Assembly (NCBI RefSeq): GCF_902459465.1
Contig: NC_047062.1
Span: 31,118,673 to 31,182,672 of the forward strand
Length of the DNA: 64,000 nt
Source of the DNA: Asterias rubens
Lineage: Eukaryota > Echinodermata > Asteroidea > Forcipulatida > Asteriidae
Direction of reading: 5' to 3'
Below the pieces are notes generated by a model. That model saw only the letters and a list, made by a program, of their open reading frames with translations. It was not told the DNA's origin and ran no database searches. Position numbers and translations under genes: made by a program. Positions 45,762-57,037 of the stretch are shown here, in pieces (position 1 is the first letter of the stretch; the number at the start of each line of letters is the position of its first letter).

Positions 45762-48365
45762 TTAAAAGTGTGGACCTGAAAACAAAACAGGTCCACATAA
45801 TGAAGAGTCTTGAAACACTATGTGGACTTACACACCCCCACACAGTGGGTCTTTTACCATATTGAACAGTATGAATGACCTTACATGAACAGAACAAAGG
45901 ATTGTTCACAGAGTGACAGCAACACATAGCTGTGTGTTGCTGTGTATGTATCATGTTTATCAATTAATACAAATGCCTTTGTCAAAGTTGCATCTGACTT
46001 CAGGAGCCATTTTTCGGTTGATATTTCATTTTCTTTTATGGATTAAACTCAAATCATGCACCCACACCAAGTCAGTTTTAAATTAAAAACTCATACAAAT
46101 CAAACATTTGACGAAAATAAGAGCAGGAATTCATGTCAATATCCTGTACAGTTTGTCAACTTGAACATAAATGCCACATCAGATCCATTGTCATAGAGTT
46201 GACAATCAGAGATTTCTGCTTAACGCAAAAAATTGCTTAGCAAAGTTACCAAAGTACCAGTCAACAGAAGACAGGCCACACTACACAATTGGTTAACCCG
46301 AGTCTGCTAAACAAACTTTTCTGTGCTTAGCAAGTATGAGCTACACTGCCAAATAGGGATCTTGATCTGCCCTTTACACATAATGTGAAAACATTAATAA
46401 TTTCATAAGTATTGTTAATTTTTGTTCTCTCCAGATATTGATGTGATCTTGCATCCAGTTCCGATTGCTTGGTATGTTTTACGTCTTGAGGAACACTTGA
46501 GATGAACCTGGTGATTGATCTTAGATGTCTGTTGAAGGACTCTGTGCTGATGGTCAGTCAGGAGATGAACATGAATTCCGTACTGCAATCCTAGATGACA
46601 TTCTCTTAAATTGTAAACTATTCTAGTGGTACTAGTGGTGCCCGGCTGTTGGTAGGAAAACAAACAATAACCAATTAGATTGAGTGACAACATGATTAGA
46701 AAAACAATAGAGGGGACAACTTTTGATTTATCACATTGCCACAGGCCTGGAATTTCATCCACAAAATTCCAGGCCCGTCTTGGGCGTTGGAAAATTATAC
46801 ACATACAATAACATTCATTCTTTAAAACGGTAAAACACTTGAGTGGTTTGTGTAAGAGAATATTCCCTTTAAAAAAAAAAAAATACATGTACATGTAGTT
46901 AAGTTTGAAACCATAGCAATATCAACAACGTCAAGTAGTAAATGCATGCATCAAAGCTATGAGTTTGGTTCACACAGTAAATAACAATAATAAAATATTC
47001 AATGTAATGTAATGTAGTGTGCAACCTCTGCATACAAAGATGTTCAAAGGCATAAATCACAACGTCAATACAAAATATCAAAATACAATCATTCAGTAGA
47101 GATGAAAAATATTTGTTAACAATCCATACAAATGCAGCATAAAAATTACATATCATGATTTTCAAAAAATATCACCATCACCCCTAAAAAAGGGGGTGAA
47201 CAAGGCAATCATGATCAAATACACAATAAGGAGCATCAAAATACAGTCAAAAATACATCAGAATAATCAGTCAATAAAGCATTGAATCGTACAATGTATC
47301 ACACACAAAAGATAATACACAATTGCAGCATAAAATTACATATCATGATTTTCAAAAAATAAACCCATCGCCGCTAAAGAGGGGGGTAAACAAGACAATC
47401 ATCATGATCAAATATGTGTGAGCATCAAAATACAGTAAAAAATGCATCAGAATAATCACACAGTAAAGCATTGAATCATACAATCACACACAAAAGATAA
47501 TACACAAATGCAGCATAATATTAAAAAAGAATAGTTTTCAAAATCAGACACCTTGGCATGTAAAAAGGGGGGAAACAAGGCAACAAAATACACAATGAAA
47601 TACATAGTGAAAATAGAATACAACATTGCAATGCACACATAAATAATATTAATCAATATAGAGATGTGTATAATGCAATGACTCTTTGAACAAGCAAGTC
47701 TTTAAGTTTATCTTGAGGGACCCCAGTGAATTAGCACTGGTCTCAGATTTCAAGATTTCAACAACACTCAACACTGTTTTTACGAAGAGCCACATGTTGA
47801 AATGACATAGTATTGATTAATACAGGCATGAAAAGAAGGGGCCTATAGCTCCTATAGATCAATAAATGCACTGTGCCTCCGACATGTGGCCCATTGTGAA
47901 AACGGTAACTTTGAAATTGGTAATCACTGTGAATTTGACATCATAATAAAAAATGTCTATTCGTGTTAACTTACATTGACCAAGTGCCTCCTTCTTCTTT
48001 AGATCTTTATCTGTGATAAGGAAAGAAAAACAAGTGGACATAAATAATTAGTTTCGTTTCATTTCATTAATATCTTTGTTCGGTGGTGCCAGTCAGAAAG
48101 TGTGGGCCAGGGATTACACCATTGGAAGCAGCAGCCAGGGGATCACCTTAAGGGGGTGCAACTTCTTAATGTTGCACATCAAGTAATAAAACACAAGGGT
48201 AACTGACTGGGTAAGTTTTGAAACCCCAAATGACTTACATCCTATCATTGTAGCTTTTGCCATTAGGTATCCTGTGATCAGCATACATGGGAAGAGGAAG
48301 GGGCCGATCTGTCTGACGTATGGCTTGTGCAACGCCATCACATTCTTGGGCCAAACGGAAGGCAT
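45762..48365 (-). CDS. ATP5MJ: ATP synthase membrane subunit j-like (6.8 kDa mitochondrial proteolipid)
   Basis: Three coding exons: 48365-48239, 48010-47975 and 45775-45762, joined in frame to 58 residues, the same length as I recall for human ATP5MJ. A gapless alignment with the remembered human protein places Lys7-Asn8, Lys14-Pro15-Tyr16, Met28, Gly32, Lys37 and a near-terminal His57 in register. Residues ~20-40 form one hydrophobic segment, followed by a lysine-rich part (YKDLKKKEALGQ). The family is a small inner-membrane component of the F1Fo ATP synthase. Splice sites: acceptor ...TGTGCTACTTAG before the start exon, donor GTAAGT, acceptor TTTCCTTATCACAG, donor GTAAGT, acceptor TTTTGTTTTCAG for the last exon, which codes only 4 residues and the stop. 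That last exon, 2.2 kb away, is the least certain part. The ATG has A at -3. Confidence 0.7.
46188..46350 (+). mobile_element. Element family D, diverged copy (ATP5MJ intron)
   Basis: TTTCTGCTTAACGCAAAAAA, ACCAAAGTACCAGTCAACAG and TTTTCTGTGCTTAGCAAG. Confidence 0.5.
46985..47870 (-). mobile_element. LINE-like ORF2 tail followed by ~190-bp tandem units
   Basis: On the minus strand near 47.7 kb, SANSLGSLKINLKTCLFKES resembles a LINE ORF2 C-terminus. Downstream lie three units spaced ~183-193 bp (GCAGCATAAAAATTACATAT at 47134, 47327 and 47510; each with GGGGGG and AGCATCAAAATACAGT). Lies in the last ATP5MJ intron. The LINE identity is tentative; the tandem structure is clear. Confidence 0.55.
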
Positions 48366-48454
48366 CTTGCTTGCTTGAACTAAGTAGCACAACAATAACA
48401 AAAATAAATTGTTTTTATTTGTTTCATATCCAACAACACAATTATATGCCAGCA

Positions 48455-48735
48455 GGCTTGATATTTCACGAAGGTGGTTGCCTCCATGCCCACTGGTCGT
48501 TGCCTTGGTGCCCTTGAAATGCTTCAGTACAATTTTACAATTTCATCATAGTGTGCCCTTTACCAAGGAGAAAAATACCTGTGTGCCCTTGCTCTTTCAA
48601 TTATGAAGCAATGCCTTTGCCAGTAACACTCCTGGGCAGGCTTGGAATTTCATCTTTAAAAGGGCAAGGCCATTTCCAATTTGCAAAAAGGGGACTTCTA
48701 TCTATTGCAAAATCGTGTCATTCCAGGTCTGCCTG
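48455..48735 (+). mobile_element. Repeat family F, copy 3 (5' of the ATP5MJ coding exons)
   Basis: GTTGCCTTGGTGCCCTTGAA and GTGTGCCCTTTACCAAGGAG, extended at the right by CTTGGAATTTCATC. It lies in the first intron of ATP5MJ. Confidence 0.65.
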
Positions 48736-49637
48736 GGGAAAACAATTTTGAGAAATATTAATAAAGTAAAAGAAACTACAGTCTTCTTTTCATTCAATCA
48801 ATCATTAAATAATAGTTTTTCTATATTTTAAATTGATTAATTAATGTTGTTTCCAAAGTCAACGGCAGTCCAAAGTAATCCTTTTCAATACATGGTAAAT
48901 GTACAAAAGGAAATTACAAGTTATTACCGGTAACTACTATGAGTGCTAAACACTCAGATGCTGGCTGAACTTTGAGAAAGTAGAGATAGAAAACAGCTTG
49001 AAGAACCCAGAAAATGTTGAACTACAATCCTACAAAAGGCTAAATTATTATATGGAAACAGATCAACTGAACTAGAACGCACGCTAACTTGTACGCCTGC
49101 CAACCCGTACGCCAACAATTGGTCAACTCATGCGCTCACCAACAAGTGGCCCATTTCATTTTCAATTTCATGCATTTGCGGATGATTTGGGAAACAACTT
49201 TTTGTTTTCAATTATTATTGAATCATCATATCATATTCATATTCATACTACAACACGACAAGGCCAATTTTGAAGAGTATAATTTATAGTACTATGTGTA
49301 TTTTATTGAGGTTATGGGGAACATTATTAAGGGCCAGACGTGACGTTACAACAAACAAGTCACTTACTTACCCCCGCCCCCACTCCCAAACGGATCCCCC
49401 AACACTCACTCCCACACCACTCACAGACTACTGAACCAGATACTGTACACAACCCGCATATACTATAGCACTCGCAGCACACATTTTTTAATTGTTTAGT
49501 CTTTCACTTTTTTAATAGCAGCAGTCTTAATTTCATTCAGTCAAACATTCCCATCATCACACTATGAAACAAAGAACCGTAATTAATTGTAAGTTATTGT
49601 ATTTTATATTATAAATGTAGTTAAAAACACATTTTAC

Positions 49638-49745
49638 CTTACTAACTGCCGACGAAAAGTTTTAAGAATGCGGCACAAGTAAAATTTCCAAGATGGCGGT
49701 GAATGTAAATTGCGCCCTCTCCAGTTCCGAAAATTTCACACTTTT
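49638..49745 (-). promoter_or_regulatory. Probable noncoding first exon and YY1-type promoter element of ATP5MJ
   Basis: On the minus strand, CACCGCCATCTTGG (49701-49688), a YY1-type core, is followed by a possible 5' UTR ending ...GTTAGTAAG at the donor GTAAAA (exon end 49638). Such elements are typical at transcription starts of housekeeping and mitochondrial-protein genes. The ATP5MJ start exon has a good acceptor 14 nt before its ATG, so an upstream noncoding exon is required. The 5' boundary given here is arbitrary. Confidence 0.45.
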
Positions 49746-50379
49746 TTTTTGGGGGGGGGGGATGGGCAAATTTTGTGTATGGAAATAAGTATTTTCTTTA
49801 GAATTTGAATTTGTATATTATCAATTAATGGTATATCCACAGTCAGATCTAATTTGTCATAATGTTAGGATCAATGACTGAGAAAAAGAAGGTAGGGGGA
49901 AAAATTCCAAAAATAAATTAAAACCTGAAGGTGTGAAACAGTTGGGGGCGCTTTCTCCTTAAAAAAGTAGCCGCACACGAGAACCAGTGCCTGGACGCTG
50001 CACACAAAACCAGACAATTCCGTGAGTGCTTAGCAAACATTTTACAGCCAAACCAAATTTGCATATTACTGTATTAAAGTACAGGCCATAATATGACTTT
50101 GCACTTTATACAGCAGCTAGCTAGCCATGCCAATGTATAGCAGTTGGCAGTCAGTAGTATAGCACACTCTTCTGCTGAACCACCTCAAATCATACTCTAT
50201 GCTCAAATTCAGCAGACGTCAAATTTATCAATATTCCTGCATGATTGATTGTATTTCAGTTGCCAACGAAGTTTATTGTGAATCGCTACTGGCACTGACT
50301 TGAAGTTGTTGCATGCACAAGGCGTTTTTTTTTTTTATCTAACTGGACTGGAGTTTTTTCTCCCCTGTGAAGTGACAGG

Positions 50380-53300
50380 ATGGGACTTGAAATTCTTGGT
50401 TGTACTGTTGACCCTGTTCTTGTAGCGGCATACATAGTTGGTGAGTCTTTTTTTATGTTAAAAAAACAAAACAAACTTTATTCTCACTTTTTGTTGAAGG
50501 TATGTTTTTGTTTCACTGGGCTGGGAAAGCACTAGAGACTGTGCGTGCTGAATGAAACACAGATAGGGGTAGATATTTCGGAAAAGTTTCCATATGGCGC
50601 CACCCCTTTTTCATTCGATATGAAATAATATAGTATCTAATTTACCTCAATGAGATATCCCTTTTTGTAAAAATGAGTGAAATAGGTGGTGGCGCCATAC
50701 GGAAAGTTATCCGATATTTCTACCTCAGTGGTTGAAGGAAGAAACTTGGGTTGACTGCTTTTACCCTACTTTTTGTATTTTATTTAGATTTTAGATCAAA
50801 CTGCATTTTTAATACTTCAGTCAGGAATTGTATTTATCGAGTTACGTGTTTTACAACAGGTTGAATGTTTGATTAAAACATTCAACCTGTTGCGACCTGT
50901 TTAACACTTTTAAAGAACTTTTTCTCCTATCTAAGGCTAATGTTATAAAAAGTATAATTATGTTTGTTATTTTTTAGTTTGTCCATTTACTCATGCCATG
51001 TTCAGCGCTCTAGAGTAGTATACATGTATGTAATTGTAAGTAGAGCATGTCAACATGAAAAGCTAAGGCGCTAGCCTATATAAATGAGTGTGGTATTGGT
51101 ACTTCTCGTAAGGAGCCTTAATTAACAATTGTAGTGGAAAAGTTTCCGTATGGCGCCACCACTTTTTCATTCGAAATAAAATAATATAGTATCTAATTTA
51201 CCTGATTGATATATCCCTTTTTGTAAAAATGAGTGAAAAAGTGGTGGCGCCATACGGAAAGTTATCCATTGTAGTTTCTAGAAGCACTTTTACCCTAGCC
51301 CAACTTATCATGGTTATGTGGCCAACGACTATGAATCCTTGAGAATGGAGAGAGTTGTCCACACAGAGGTGGGGCTAATTTTGACTTAGAATGGATAGCC
51401 CCATTGTGGGGGCATCCACTCTCTGTATCCTTGCTCCAAAGCCACCGCAATCATATTCTTTTGCCCAATGAATGAAGCTACAAAGTGGATTGGCTCCAAT
51501 GTAAATACAAAACAATACAAGATGAGTGTTGTTGGTTCAAAAAACTTTTCATAATATATTTTTATCTTGGTTTGTTTACGATGGCTGGACTGGGTCGTGT
51601 TTCGTGTGTGATGTGGTGGATAGGTTTTTTATTGTGCATTGTTTCTTGTGCAGTATTTTAATATCTTCCTTAGTAACTTAGTGACTTATTAACTTTAAGA
51701 TCTTTAAGAAATTAAGGGCAATGTCATTTCTTCTTTTCGGAGAGTAGTACAAGTTTTGTATGTCAGAAAAATATCTGTATCCTGCCACCTGTTTTTCATT
51801 CGTGACCCATTGCTGACCAGGGACCAATTTCATAGAGCTGCTTAAGCACAAAATTTTGCTTTAAAAGCAAAAAAATCCTTGCTTAGTAAAATCAGATTAC
51901 CGACCAAGACTCCACTCAATTGTTATGCTAAGTAAACAACAGCTAAATACCAGTCACAAGCAATGTATGCCCTATATGGCATGAGATTTTGGCCAGTAAC
52001 ATGTGAAACAAGCAAGCTATTTTCGTGCTTAAGCAAGTTTTTTGCTTAAGCAGCTCTATAATTTCATAGTGCTGCTGTTATAAGCAGAAATATACAGCTT
52101 AACAAATTTGTTTGCTAATTGGCAAAAACTGAGTGGGGCACCAGTGAAAACAATGTAAACGTAAATTTGGCTGGTACATTCTGCACTGTTGAGCAATACT
52201 AATTAAGGGGTAAGCAATAACTTATTCTGTGCTTATCATGTTTTTGTGCGTACAGGCTTTATGAAATTGAGCACTGTATTATAGTTACAATCACTGACTG
52301 AGTATACCTTGGTAAAGGGAATGAAGAACTGACAAATTTCTACTGTGAGCACAAGGGCACCAAGGCCGGCAATGATCAGGGGGGCAGGGAGGAAATCGCC
52401 TTCGTTGCCTCCGTGAAGTATCAGACCTAGCTGGTGTTTGAACTGTGCTTGATGACTCCTTGGTTTTTTTCTTTTTTTCTCGAGTGCAGTTTCTGTGGTG
52501 ATTTTGTGGCTGGTAAGGAAATGGAGTGATGGGGGATGGTGCTACAGTAAAGCTCGCTTGGATGGCAAGACGATTATCATCACAGGAGCAAACACTGGCA
52601 TTGGGAAGGAGACAGCAAGGGATTTCGCTAAAAGAGGTACATTTTTCGATCCCTGACTGACTCTGTAACGCTCCTTTAATATAATTGTTTTTATCACTTT
52701 TGTACGTAAACCTGGAAAGAGACTGCCCTTGCTTTTGAATTCCATGACATACATACATTGAGCTATGAACTTTGATTCCTGTGCTTGATCGGTCGACCAC
52801 AATCTCTTCTTCCTTGAATGGTTGATTAAAGACACTGGATACTATTGGTAATTGTCAGAGACCAGTCTTCTCACTTGGTGTACCTCAACATATGCATTTG
52901 TAACACAACAAACCTGTGAACATTTGAGCTCAATCAGTGGTTGTTGAAGTTGCGAGATAATAATGAAAGAAAAAACACCCTTGTCGACGAGTTTGTGTGC
53001 TTTCAGATGCTTGATTTCGTGACCTCAAATTTTCTAAATCTGAGGTCTCTAAATCAAATTTGTGGAAAATTACCTCTTTCCCGAAAACTATGTTACTTCA
53101 GAAGGAGCCGTTTCTCTAAATGTTTTTTACTATCAACCTCTCCCCATTACTCGTGACCAAGTAAGGTTTTATGCTAATAATTATTTTGAGTGTTACCAAT
53201 AGTGTCCACTGCCTTTAATTCTTCTTCTTATTTTGGTTACTACAGGAGCTCGTGTCATTCTTGCCTGCCGAGATCTCGCCAAAGCTGAGGCAGCGGTGAC

Positions 53301-56300
53301 TGAGATCTATAAAGAGACGGGGAGTAACAATCTGGTTGTACGGAAGCTAGACTTGGCTTCCCTCGCTTCGATCAGAGCATTTGCTGAGAAGATCAAGGCG
53401 GAGGAGACCAGGCTGGATATTCTGGTCAACAATGCAGGTGGGTTGCTCGTCAACAATCAAAAATGCCTCAAAGTTGCCATGCTTTATGCACTGTGATTGG
53501 CGTAGCCACCGAAGGGGCATACTGAGCCCAACTTCATCAAGCAGAAAATACTGACTCTGCTAAGCAAAACATTGAGTGGGGCACCAGCCACAACATGCAA
53601 ACTTAATGTAATGTTGGCTGGTAACCTGTTTCTGCTACTTGAGCAATACTGCTCTGTGCTTAGCAAGTTGTGCTTACCGGCTTTATGAAATTTGGTCCTG
53701 TTACTGTTGATAGTTATAATTACTTCATATTGTCCAAACTGTGCAAAGCTTTAAATACACTTTTTTGTTTCAAATTTTGATGATTATGGTTTATTTCCTT
53801 GGCAGGAATAATGATGTGCCCAGAGTGGAAGACGGAAGATGGATTTGAGATGCAGTTCGGCGTCAACCATCTCGGCCACTTTCTCCTGACCAACCTCCTC
53901 CTGGATCTCATCAAGTCCTCCTCCCCGTCCCGCATCGTCAATGTGGCCTCGTTAGCCCACATATGGGGAAAGATGCACTGGGATGACCTGATGATGAGGT
54001 CAGGTTACGATGCATTATTGTCGTATGGACAGAGTAAGCTGGCTAATATCCTCTTCAGCAAGGAGCTCAGCAAACGCCTTGCAGGTACAAACCCTTAGCT
54101 GTTTTTATTCTAGCAATGAATCATTGTTTTGTCCATGCGTCTAACATTCTTCATACTAAAGTCAGATTTCCAATTGGTTTGCCTTTGGGAAAAATAAGAT
54201 AAACTGTGTTCAAATAGCCTGAAAAGTCTATTGGTGAAGCCTACATCAGTTAGCACTTGAACTCAATAAAAATATCCTACTGTTTGTCAATGAAACTCCC
54301 TTTGGACACCGGTATACATTTTTTTGTAATGGTCATGTTTCTGAAACACAATTACTATGTTGGAAACTTGGCCCAAGGTAGTTTGGGGTCTCCCTTTCTT
54401 CTTTTTTTTTGCTTCTGGTTCTCTTGTGAGAACATGGCCAGGTTCTAGTTTGGACAAGAGTTGAAGGCACTGGAAGCCCTTGGGAAGTGTCAAAGACCCT
54501 GTCTATACAGTTGGTGTATCTCAACATTATAAATGGATAAAATAACAAACCTGTGAAAATTTGAACTCAATTGGTCGTCGGAGTTGCGAAAGAGTATAAT
54601 GGAAGGAAAAACACCCTCATCGCCCACAAATTATGTTCTTTCAGATGCCTTTAAGTTCGTGACCTCAGCTGAGGTCTCAAATTCAATTCAAATATTTGAG
54701 TGAGAAATTACTTCTTTCTCAAAAACTACGTTATTTCAGAGGGAGCCGTTTCTTACAATGTTTCTATCAACAGCTCTCCGTTGCTCGTTACCAAGTAAGT
54801 TTTTGTGCTAACAATTATTTTGAGTGATTTACCATGTAGTGTCCAATGTCTTTAACGTAGAACGTGTTTTTTGGTGTCTCATCCAGGAAGCGGGGTTTCG
54901 GTCTATTCTCTCCACCCTGGGTCTGTCAGTACAGAGTTGACCCGTTACTTTAACCACGGTCTGAAGTTCCCGCTGAGATACATCTTTAGCATTATCACGT
55001 CTGCACCTATACGCATGCTTGTTTTTAAGTCAGCAGTGCAAGGCGCACAGACGTCCATCTACTGCTCAGTCACTGAGGAGCTCAAGGAAGTCACAGGGAT
55101 GTATTACAGGTATGTAGATTTTTACATTAATTCAGGCAATGAATTCTTTCCTACTTAAGTCTGATTTCCGATTATTTTTGTTGCCCTGAGACAAATCTGA
55201 CAAACTGTGATCAATTAGCCTGAAAAGGATATTCAAGCCAACACCATGTGTACTTTGTAGATCAGCCCTTGTACTCGACGAAATTGCCCTACTTTTTTTC
55301 CCAAGGACCAAATATCAATCCCGTTAAAGGCAGTGGACACTATTGATAATTACTCCAAATATTTATTAGCATAAAACCTGACTGGGTAATGAGTAATGGG
55401 GAGAGGTTGATAGTATGAAACATTGTAAGAAACGGCTCCCTCCGAAATGACGTAGTTTTCGAGAAAGAAGTAATTTCCCACGAATTTGATTTCGAAACCT
55501 CACGTTTAGAACTATAGGTCTCAAAATCAAGCATCTGAAAGCACACAACTTCGTGTGACAAGGGTGTTTTTTCGTTCATAGTTATCGCGCAACTTCGACG
55601 ACCAATCAAGCTCAAATTTTCACCGTTTTGTTATTTTATGCACATGTTGAGATACACCAAGTGATAAGCCTGGTCTTTGACAATTATCAATAGTGTCCAG
55701 TGTCTTTAATAAGTACCCAGTTTTCGCGATTGATTGAGTAATGTGTTCATTCACAGACTGATGGTGTATGCCACCCCGTTTTAAGATTGTTTTGAAGAAC
55801 TAGCCTTCGTTTGATGGTTATTGCATGTATTGTAGCGTATGTAGCGTGATAATGCTTGGCCATAAACGGACAGTGTGCGTTGTTAGTACATGTATGCAGA
55901 TGTGACAGCGTTGCATTGCGCAGTGATGAGCATTGACGATTGAAAACCAAAGACGATCCCCCCTCTCAAGAGCAGATAGATGTCTTTACGCTAGAGCACA
56001 GAGCATGCCGGGTAATGAAAAGAATCCTATACAGTTGCAAAATTGATTATGTTGTGTTGGGGGCAGTTATTGGTAACGTCAAAGACCTGTATCCTCGTTT
56101 GGTATATCCCAACCTATGCATAAAATCACAAACCTGTGAAAATTTGGGCTTAATTGGTCATAAATGTAGCAAGAAAATGATACAATAAAAAAAAACACCC
56201 TTTTTGCATAAAATTGTGTGCTTTCAGATGCTTGACAAAGTTCTAACTTAGGACTAGTTTTAATAACTTAGGAATAGTTTTATGTTTTTAATAACTTCTT

Positions 56301-56508
56301 AAGAGTCCTACGACTAGTCCAAAGTTAGGACTATCTTTGTGAAATCGACCACTGGAAACTTTTAGGTGATGATTTTGTACGTTTGATTTTCCTTCACAGC
56401 GACTGTGCTGAAGTGAAGCCAAATCGTCTGGCCCAAGACGAGGAGTCAGGAAGGCGACTGTGGGAGGTCAGTGCAGAGTTGGTCGGCCTAGAGAAGAAGA
56501 TGGAATAA
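50380..56508 (+). CDS. RDH-B: retinol dehydrogenase-like short-chain dehydrogenase (RDH11/12/13 type, SDR7C)
   Basis: Six coding exons: 50380-50440, 52490-52636, 53246-53437, 53806-54084, 54887-55109 and 56400-56508, giving 336 residues. Exons 2, 3, 4 and 6 are identical in length to those of RDH-A (147, 192, 279, 109 nt); exon 5 is one codon longer; all intron phases agree. The start exon (ATG with A at -3 and G at +4, donor GTGAGT) is chosen because its phase fits and it completes a membrane anchor at ~13-29. TGANTGIG is at 52-59, NNAG at 131-134, and the tetrad is Asn154, Ser182, Tyr207, Lys211. The exon 5 segment (residues ~228-300), which helps shape the substrate pocket in this family, differs strongly from RDH-A, so substrate preference may differ. 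Introns carry family-A and family-E MITEs. It is divergent from ATP5MJ. The start exon is the least certain element. Confidence 0.92.
50571..50721 (+). mobile_element. Fold-back MITE family E, copy 1 (RDH-B intron 1)
   Basis: Left arm CATATGGCGCCACCCCTTTT, right arm AGGTGGTGGCGCCATACGGA. The outer ends AGATATTTCGG / CCGATATTTCT also pair. Confidence 0.85.
51126..51276 (+). mobile_element. Fold-back MITE family E, copy 2 (RDH-B intron 1)
   Basis: Same family 555 bp downstream, with CGTATGGCGCCACCACTTTT and AAAAGTGGTGGCGCCATACG in perfect inversion. Confidence 0.85.
51819..52275 (+). mobile_element. Two adjacent family D elements (RDH-B intron 1)
   Basis: The first (51819-52061) runs from ACCAATTTCATAGAGCTGCT to TTGCTTAAGCAGCTCTATAA. 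A second, more diverged one follows at once (52062-52275; AATTTCATAGTGCTGCTG to CAGGCTTTATGAAATTGAGC). The pair ends 214 bp before RDH-B exon 2. Confidence 0.75.
52827..53217 (+). mobile_element. MITE family A, copy 7 (RDH-B intron 2)
   Basis: Full-length copy lying within intron 2 of RDH-B. Its right end is only 28 bp before the exon 3 acceptor boundary. Confidence 0.85.
53525..53700 (+). mobile_element. Element family D copy (RDH-B intron 3)
   Basis: CTCTGCTAAGCAAAACATTG, GAGTGGGGCACCAGCCACAA, ending GCTTTATGAAATTTGGTCC; related to the 52.1-kb copy. Confidence 0.6.
54463..54854 (+). mobile_element. MITE family A, copy 8 (RDH-B intron 4)
   Basis: More diverged copy (left end GAAGGCACTGGAAGCCCTTG). 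Its right end is 32 bp before RDH-B exon 5. Confidence 0.8.
55325..55708 (-). mobile_element. MITE family A, copy 9 (RDH-B intron 5)
   Basis: Reverse-oriented, full-length, both termini present. Confidence 0.85.
56055..56240 (+). mobile_element. MITE family A, old left-half fragment (RDH-B intron 5)
   Basis: Shares GTCAAAGACCTGTATCCTCG, CCTATGCATAAAATCACAAA and TGTGTGCTTTCAGATGCTTG with family A; it then runs into a GGACTAG-type palindromic element. Confidence 0.65.
56248..56357 (+). mobile_element. GGACTAGTCC palindromic element, copy 2 (RDH-B intron 5)
   Basis: TAACTTAGGACTAGTTTTAA, TCCTACGACTAGTCC and TCTTTGTGAAATCGACCAC; ends 43 bp before RDH-B exon 6. Confidence 0.6.
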
Positions 56509-56509
56509 A
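56504..56509 (+). terminator. AATAAA overlapping the RDH-B stop codon
   Basis: The last codons GAA TAA followed by A create AATAAA across the stop. If used, the 3' UTR would be only ~15-30 nt. The next AATAAA on this strand that I noticed is near 58276. Confidence 0.3.
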
Positions 56510-56577
56510 CAATCTAGAATCAATCGGAAGACCCACACGGATTCAACAAGTTTTCTGTATTGAGGAGGGCACATGGT

Positions 56578-56756
56578 ATAGACCTTTATCACGGTGTGGC
56601 CATATTGATTTTACTCCGTTCCAACTCATTGTAACCAAACTGAGGCTGGACGAAATAATAGTCTGGTGCCACGTTTGCGCAATGAATTTTAGCATTCATT
56701 ACTGTTATTGGAAACAGGGAACATGACCAAGATGGTGACAGCATGATAAAGGTCTA
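56578..56756 (+). mobile_element. MITE family B, copy 2
   Basis: Starts 70 bp past the RDH-B stop codon. Termini ATAGACCTTTATCA and TGATAAAGGTCTAT are near-perfect inverted repeats. Confidence 0.8.
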
Positions 56757-56895
56757 TTGGAGAATGGCTTTGGGTCTTTGCATACTGCAGTGCATGACTG
56801 GTGTCGGACTGGACACGCAATACCAACCTAATCCATTGAGTGTGGGTTCAATTGTGGTTCTGACGATAACAATATTTCTCTGTTGGATTGCAATA

Positions 56896-57037
56896 CGAGA
56901 CTTTCCAATGCTAGGTGGCAGCAGACATACCGGGTAAATTTCCATTGTTTACGTAGTTCTGAACATGTGCATAATTCTGAGAACAATGGATTTACCCGGT
57001 AAGTCTGCTGCCCTCTATCGTCCCAGAAAGTCTCCCA
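56896..57037 (+). mobile_element. Fold-back MITE, GGCAGCAGACATACCGGGTA family, copy 1
   Basis: GGCAGCAGACATACCGGGTA at the left and TTACCCGGTAAGTCTGCTGC at the right, with outer GACTTTCC / AGAAAGTCTCCC. Nearly identical to copy 2. Confidence 0.85.

Noticed and set aside
46415-46894. 159-aa minus-strand ORF as an ATP5MJ terminal exon
   Set aside because: It lacks a good acceptor in the phase needed, while the site at 45776 has a strong pyrimidine tract and yields the family length.
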